Of a stretch of DNA of 64,000 bases, positions 58,621 through 64,000 are shown piece after piece. Position 1 is the stretch's first letter. Each line of letters opens with the position of its first letter. The translations under genes were made by a program, and so were the position numbers. Origin of the DNA: Theropithecus gelada. Lineage: Eukaryota > Chordata > Mammalia > Primates > Cercopithecidae. The stretch spans positions 152,574,645-152,638,644 of the forward strand of contig NC_037671.1 in NCBI RefSeq assembly GCF_003255815.1. The letters run 5' to 3'. The notes beneath the pieces were generated by a model, which saw nothing but the letters and a program-made list of their open reading frames with translations, ran no database searches and was not told the origin of the DNA.

Positions 58621-60611
58621 TAGAAAAGCAATTATGGAAGGAACGTGGTCCTATTGATATCATAGAGTTGCTATACCAGTTGCATCATGTGAATTCCTAT
58701 GTTGTTAAATTATTTTGATGTAATATTCTAATTCTCCCTATCAGAGCAAAGCAATGATAAATGAATATACTGAGTCTCAGAGGTGTGAGAAGAGAATGGC
58801 AGGATTGTAAAAAAGGAAGAGGCATAGAAAAGACTAAGTTTATTCAGAAGTAAGGCCATTGTCTCATTTACCCAGATTCTAATATGATAATTAGGAGAGC
58901 AGGTATGCTTTTTTTTTTTAAACTGAAGGAAGTAGTCACTTTCCACAGTTAAAGAAAAACTCTAATTGTTGTGTGTTGTATTATTAAACATGATACGAAA
59001 AAACATGAAGATTAGAATCTAGAGATATTTGGAGGTAGCAAATGGGGTTTGCTGAATTATTCTTGTTTGTCAAGCTTGAAGCCCTTACTATCTGCAGGGC
59101 AAAAGGAGGTGATGAATCCTGCTGTTTGTTTGTCTTTGAGATACTATGCATCTCTAAACAGGGGCTACAGAGGCCCAGTTCGTGTGTGGATGTCTCATGA
59201 GACTCCCCAGAAAGGGTCTAGGCTCCTCTCGCTAACTGTTTGGGTGGTTCAACCAAGGTCAAGAATGCCACATTCAAATCATCACTTAAAGAAGCAAAGA
59301 AATGGGCTTAAGTTAGGAACAAAATACCTCTATCTGAAGGGAAGTATAATCAGTAAAAGAGAAACACAATAAGATCAGAAGTAGAAAAGCAGAATGTGGT
59401 AACCAAGTGAAGCTCGAGGTAACCCCAGCAGTGAGGGTGTGGTGAAGCAGAGGGATCATGATTTTTGTTTCCGGGCAAGTAAGGAAGAACACCCAAAACC
59501 AGACCCCTGCAAAGAGTTAGTATCTGTTTGCTTTCGGTTATACTTCACCTTCTAGAAGCCTGTGAAGATCATCCCCACATCATCCCCATAAGATTTTAAA
59601 GGGGTGGCTATGGAGGGGCAATTGTGGTACAAAACTTTGATACCCTAGGAATGGAAGGGGTTCTAGAGACAAACTTTGTATTTTACTTCCTTTCTCAGAA
59701 AGCCCCATGGTTCATGTCATAAATTATAAACTTGGCATTATATATTTAATTGTAATTTCTTCCTCGGCCTATGTAAAGTTCAATCTGAAACAATTTCAGA
59801 GTGTTTCATTTTAATGACTGAAATGTGTATTCAATTCCTATAAAAATCCAAAGCTCCATTCCAAATGTAGTTGACATTCTCCAGCACATCATTTAAATTT
59901 CTCTTAGTAATTTTGTGCCTTCTGTGAGACAATGATATTACATTGCCTCAAGGCATTTTGCATATTTTGTTGATTTTAACATTTAAAGTCCTGGTGGTTT
60001 CTATACTCTCATTATGCCCCTGTTCATGTCCCAAATTTCCCTCCACTCCTCACTAGGAAGCAGTGAGAAGGTTTAAATAATTTGTGTGATTTTTAAAAAG
60101 TAATTTCTCTGGGATGGGGACAAGTGAGAGTCTGAGACGGAAGCATTGATGAAGATATCAGAATTCAGGGAAACTTGTTCTGGTTATGATGGCTAAGAGG
60201 AAAAATAATGGGATCATTCTACCTATGATGTAGATGTCCTAAAAATAAAATGGAAGCCGAGGACTGCAATCACTTTCAGCATTTAGGGAAAGGAAAAAAT
60301 TAAAAATTAATTTACACTTTTCAAAGGTAAACCCTGTTGAATGGAGAATAAATATTTGGATGAAAACAGCTAACAAGAATATGCTAATTTGGCCCAAAGG
60401 CAGTGCCAAGAGCCATTATGTCTATCAAATTTTTCTGGAGAGCTCTTTTCCAATGTATTAGTCTGAAAACCGAGGCCCTAGCTCATGTCTGCTTATTACT
60501 TACATATATTTTATATTATAATATCTAGACTATGACTATAGTTATCTGGTCTATAATATGTAACATATATATAGCATATCTGGTCTATAATATGTAGACT
60601 ATGTTTCTAAA
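58621..60611. other. Repeat-poor unique sequence
   Basis: About 2 kb without a recognised repeat. It includes a 107-codon ORF at 59049-59372, basic and without recognisable domain, signal peptide or splice context. I consider it chance. Confidence 0.45.
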
Positions 60612-60785
60612 TAGTATGTAGAGGGAGACATTATGAGTGGGTTCAAATCCTATCCCATCTTCAATGAATAAAATATTTATCTAACTTAAGAAGTCATAGT
60701 GAGAATGAAATGGATAATACATTTACACTCCTTAAGATGCAGTGTTAAATAAATGTTAGTCATTATTATCATCATTAATGATTAT
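60612..60785 (+). repeat. MIR, plus strand
   Basis: 'gtgggttcaaatcctatccc' (the tRNA-derived B-box part) followed by 'gagaatgaaatggataatac' and 'gttaaataaatgttagtcat' define a near full-length MIR. Confidence 0.65.
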
Positions 60786-60789
60786 TACC

Positions 60790-61025
60790 ACTGGCCAGTA
60801 GAAGTCATACAGTTCAGGAAACATGCTGGTCATTTTTATATATTATTAATAAGCCATTTCAACCACCATCAAGTGTAATCGTTACCATTTATATATAAAA
60901 AAAATGAGCTTCAGAGACAGTTAAATTACTTTTCCATTGCCACCTGGCAAATAACTGATAAAGTCAGATTTATCTCATATCTGGTTCATTCCAAACCTCA
61001 TTCCTTTTCTACTGTGTCATTGCTG
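60790..61025 (-). repeat. MIR, minus strand
   Basis: 'gagcttcagagacagttaaa', 'ttgccacctggcaaataact' and 'tctggttcattccaaacctc' are the reverse MIR core and 5' half. It abuts the plus-strand MIR. Confidence 0.65.
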
Positions 61026-61120
61026 CTTCAAAAACAATACAATTTAACATAAACAGAAAATAGCACACAAATTCACCTTATTAGGGTGGGCAAATTTGGT
61101 AAGTAAAAATAAAAATTGTT

Positions 61121-61424
61121 GTCTGGGTTCCGTGGCTCATGCCTGTAATCCCAGCACTTTGGGAGGCCAAGGCAGGTGGATCACTTGAGGTCAGGAGTTC
61201 AACACCAACCAGGGCAACTGGGTGAAACCCCATTTCTATTAAAAATACAAAACTTAGCTGGGTGTGGTGGTGCATGCCTGTAGTCTCAGTTACTTGGGAA
61301 GCTGAGGCAGGAGAATGGCTTGAACCCAGGAGGCAGAGGTTGCAGTGAGCTGAGATCATGCCATTGCACTCCAGTCTGGGCACCAGAGTGAGACTCTGTC
61401 TCAAAAACAAAATAAAATAAAGTA
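61121..61424 (+). mobile_element. AluS element
   Basis: Complete two-arm Alu with an A-rich tail of AAATA/AAGTA units. The duplication ataaaaattgtt lies before (ending 61120) and after (ending 61438). Confidence 0.95.
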
Positions 61425-61439
61425 AAATAAAAATTGTTC

Positions 61440-61639
61440 ATTGTTTATATGAAATTCAAATTTAACTAGATATCTTGTATTTATTTGGCAACTCTACATC
61501 TCAAAATATTTTTAGCTATTAAACCTAGATGCATTTTTGCTAACTATTGAAAATCAGGGATCTCACTTTTTGGTATGTATGTCTTCATTTGTTAGATGAA
61601 ATTTAGTTAAGGAAGGGATCTTGTTCTTTATTAGACATC
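61440..61639. other. No assigned feature
   Basis: Unique AT-rich sequence. Confidence 0.4.
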
Positions 61640-61765
61640 TCCCACCCACAGACTCACAGACTAATACCCAGACAGATCAAAAGTGCTCTTTGGAGACTCT
61701 GCTTTATTCACGTTTGTGTCTCCCAACACTATATATAACACACAGGGGCACTCAAAAAATGCCCA
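61640..61765 (+). repeat. Possible L2 3' end
   Basis: 'cgtttgtgtctcccaacact' then 'acacacaggggcactcaaaa' and 'atggaatgaaaa' follow the L2 terminus pattern. Confidence 0.4.
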
Positions 61766-62080
61766 TGGAATGAAAACAACCGCCAAGTGTTCTTAGGAGT
61801 ACTTGAGCAGGGAAGATTTGTGTGGCAAGAAAACATTTAACACATGGTGTGTGCAGCAAATATGAAGCAACAAGAGCTTTGTGTAGCTCTTTGGTAACTT
61901 AGAAATTAACACTCTTCTTTCTTCTACAACCAGAATAAACTTCAAATTCATCTATCCAAGCTCCATGTAATTATGTTTACTACTATTTTATTGAGTTACA
62001 GCTCAAAACAGAGAGAAGAGACTGATACTATTATATCTGGAATGTTAAATACTATGAATTGGTTCAAAATTCTATTGTAG
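61766..62080. other. No assigned feature
   Basis: Unique sequence. Confidence 0.4.
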
Positions 62081-62082
62081 CA

Positions 62083-62130
62083 GAAATCATCATCAACATC
62101 ACCATCACCACCATCATCATCATCCCTGTC

Positions 62131-62162
<32 letters not shown>

Positions 62163-62178
62163 CATCATCATTATCATG
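62083..62178. repeat. (ATC)n trinucleotide repeat
   Basis: Imperfect run of atc/acc triplets, purest at 62131-62169. Confidence 0.97.
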
Positions 62179-62179
62179 T

Positions 62180-62620
62180 TACATCTAGTTGCTCACTGCA
62201 TCATCTTTTGAATTCCATTCAGTGAGAAAATTATAAAATAAGAAAAACTTTTGGAAAAGGCAAAGGAAGCCCTGCTTAAGGTTTTGTCACAGGGAAGGGC
62301 AATCGAGTCTCTAAAATAAAATAATCACAAGAAACAGAAGCAGTGGTTTAGCCTGGAGGAAAAGAAAATAGTTTTTGATCTGTGAACTGGAAAAACTGGA
62401 ACAAGAGCTGACCAAGAACAGACTCGCATTCTGGGAGAGTAAATGCACCTAAAGAGTTCACAGCGCTGGCCAGTTTTTGCATGGAGTTCTTTGACAGACT
62501 GTCTCTGGAGGGGTGGACTTATCCCTTCTCGTGATGCTGGAAATTTCTGCACTAGCAGCCATCAGAATAGCAGAAATTGGTTAATCCAACCACTCTCTGA
62601 ACTTGACCATCAGTAATGGT
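62180..62620. other. No assigned feature
   Basis: Unique sequence with a 75-codon minus-strand ORF (62325-62552) that has no recognisable domain. Probably chance. Confidence 0.4.
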
Positions 62621-62624
62621 AATT

Positions 62625-62790
62625 ATTTGCTATGAGCAATTCTTCTGCCTTCTATGATCTTACACAATTTACTTAACATCTCTGTGTCCCCATTTTTTCA
62701 TCTGTAAAATGGGGTTAATAATGATTCCTATGTCATGTCTGTTGTACAAGCTAAGGCACTCAAATGCTCACTGTTACTATCACCTATTTT
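62625..62790 (+). repeat. MIR, well preserved core
   Basis: 'acacaatttacttaacatct', 'ctgtgtccccattttttcat' and 'ctgtaaaatggggttaataa' are the conserved MIR core. Confidence 0.85.
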
Positions 62791-62794
62791 TCAC

Positions 62795-63817
62795 TGTACA
62801 CCACATATTATGCAATGACAGTGCTTTAGTATTATAATTTAAAAAATGCTTTAGCCTTTTGAGTCTAAAACAGTTTTGGCCTTGGAACTTCCCTGATTCC
62901 ATACTGAGGAAGTTGGAGGGCATTTCTCTTTTTGAAGACCCATCTCTCCTGGGATGTAGGAGGAAAGCCTTCCCTCTGTTTCTGATACCAATTCTCAGGC
63001 CTAGTGATCTAAAAAGTGCCAGAGCGCCTCAGAAACTGACAATGTGGTAGGTACAGGTCATTCCCCAACTTCAGAATATGCACTTGGGTCTAAGTATCAG
63101 CTCTGAGATCTGGGGGTGCACAGGATGGCTACACACAAAGATTCCTGGGCACATAAAGAGAGTTCTTGGCAAGGGTAGGCACCTGTTAATCATTAAGCTT
63201 TAATCACATCCCCATGTGTGACAGATACTCCTCACCCAATGATGCAGGCACAGAAAAATAAATAGTAGCATTAAATATTTGTTCCATAAGGAGCAGAGGT
63301 ACTTTTTTTATGAAGGGCAAAAAGAGGAGCATTGCCAGGGTCAAGAGAGGGGAACAATTTTCCTATGGACCACTAATAATGAATGTCTCCTATATGTAAC
63401 ATTTTGATCAAGTAAAAAAGGACAAAACCCCTACAAGTTCTTTTGCAGTATCAGATCCTTTTTTTTTTCTTACATTGTGAAACCTATAGATTATTTTATG
63501 TTTTAGCATAGTATGTTTTAAATTTTCAGCAACTTCTAATTATGGTTAGAGACAGAAATTTAATAATAGAATAGCAATGTGTGACATTTGATATTTTTAA
63601 GAGATATAGAAGATATCTTTACCCTTTGAGTACATTTTATTTGTTTAAATTCCAAAGTATTTGGAAAAATGTAAAACTAGAAAAACAAAAAGTATCCTAT
63701 ATCTGTTCATTATTTCCTTCCTCCTGATGAGTCATCTTGTTTTCATTTTGCTGACTCACTATTTCTATGAGTGTTGTGATCCTAAGGCAACTAACTCTCA
63801 TGGTTTTTGGGTTTGGC

Positions 63818-63848
<31 letters not shown>

Positions 63849-64000
63849 CACAGCCTCCTGGTTAAAGCACATTTACAGCTGTTTATTTTCTTCTTTTCCC
63901 CCATCAGCTTTCAACACAAATACAGTAGTTACAATTCATAAAATTACAGTGTGCTCTGCTCTTTTCAACACCTTCAGAAATACATTTAGTGATATGCTTG
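62795..64000. other. Unique sequence with 27-base T run
   Basis: No named repeat recognised. A T-run at 63818-63844 could be the tail of a decayed minus-strand retroelement, but no body is visible to its right. ORFs here are short and unsupported. Confidence 0.45.

Noticed and set aside
59049..59372. 107-codon ORF in unique sequence
   Set aside because: No domain, Kozak strength, splice context or conservation evidence. The length is within chance expectation for 64 kb in six frames.
60630..60660. ggttcaaatcc B-box, possible tRNA gene
   Set aside because: No acceptor stem, D-arm or anticodon arm. It is the tRNA-derived head of a MIR.
61081..61410. 109-codon minus-strand ORF
   Set aside because: Alu antisense frame.
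62083..62178. Regularly spaced repeats, possible array
   Set aside because: A trinucleotide microsatellite. No spacers, and no CRISPR-like structure anywhere in the window.

Overview
This window is nuclear DNA of a catarrhine primate, most likely an Old World monkey (macaque/baboon group). Alu, L1, L2, MIR, MaLR, Tigger and hAT repeats cover much of it. Two young Alus (12463-12758 and 46532-46845) carry changes I associate with cercopithecid AluY subfamilies: CAAGCC instead of CACGCC in the left arm, and GATCCGGCCACTGCA in the right arm. The base composition is AT-rich, as in an intergenic or long-intron region. I find no host protein-coding gene, tRNA, rRNA, CRISPR array or bacterial-type operon. 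The longest credible coding remnant is a 200-codon C-terminal piece of L1 ORF2.

Layout. 1-4465: one old L1 interrupted by an Alu, a Tigger-type transposon and MER1. 4.7-7.1 kb: hAT MITEs and an internally deleted Tigger1. 7.1-12.46 kb: repeat-poor, with a GC-rich patch holding a 58-bp-period duplication near 9.1 kb. 12.46-17.9 kb: young Alu, Tigger-type MITE, MLT1-like LTR, L2 pieces, and an L1 split by an LTR. 19.7-29.4 kb: L1 3' ends, two overlapping L2 copies, an AT-rich minisatellite inside an L1, and several L1M fragments in the same orientation. 30-38.6 kb: unique sequence, AluJ, the 5' half of an L1M, and a miniature internally deleted Alu. 38.7-42.5 kb: MSTA/B solo LTR, an old LINE and a MaLR internal fragment. 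43.3-47 kb: two adjacent Tigger MITEs, a 30-bp minisatellite, two Alus and a MADE1 hairpin. 48.5-50.8 kb: young L1 3' end, and a MIR split by an L1. 52.4-55.3 kb: an Alu with a 25-bp insertion beside a complete LTR-internal-LTR MLT1 element. 55.3-58.6 kb: L2, and an L1M split by a solo ERV1-type LTR. 58.6-64 kb: mostly unique sequence with MIRs, one AluS and an (ATC)n repeat.

The parts do not form a pathway. The biology here is layered transposition, and nesting gives relative ages: old L1/L2/MIR hosts, then Tigger/hAT/MaLR, then AluJ/S, then lineage-specific AluY and L1. Family names come from recalled consensus sequences without a database search, so subfamilies are tentative and edges are often good only to about 10-30 bases unless target-site duplications are quoted. 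I did not find a convincing novel biological system. The best second-look items are the MADE1 hairpin, the Alu with a filler-like insertion, the intact MLT1 element, the ERV1 solo LTR and the repeat-poor stretch with the GC-rich duplication.
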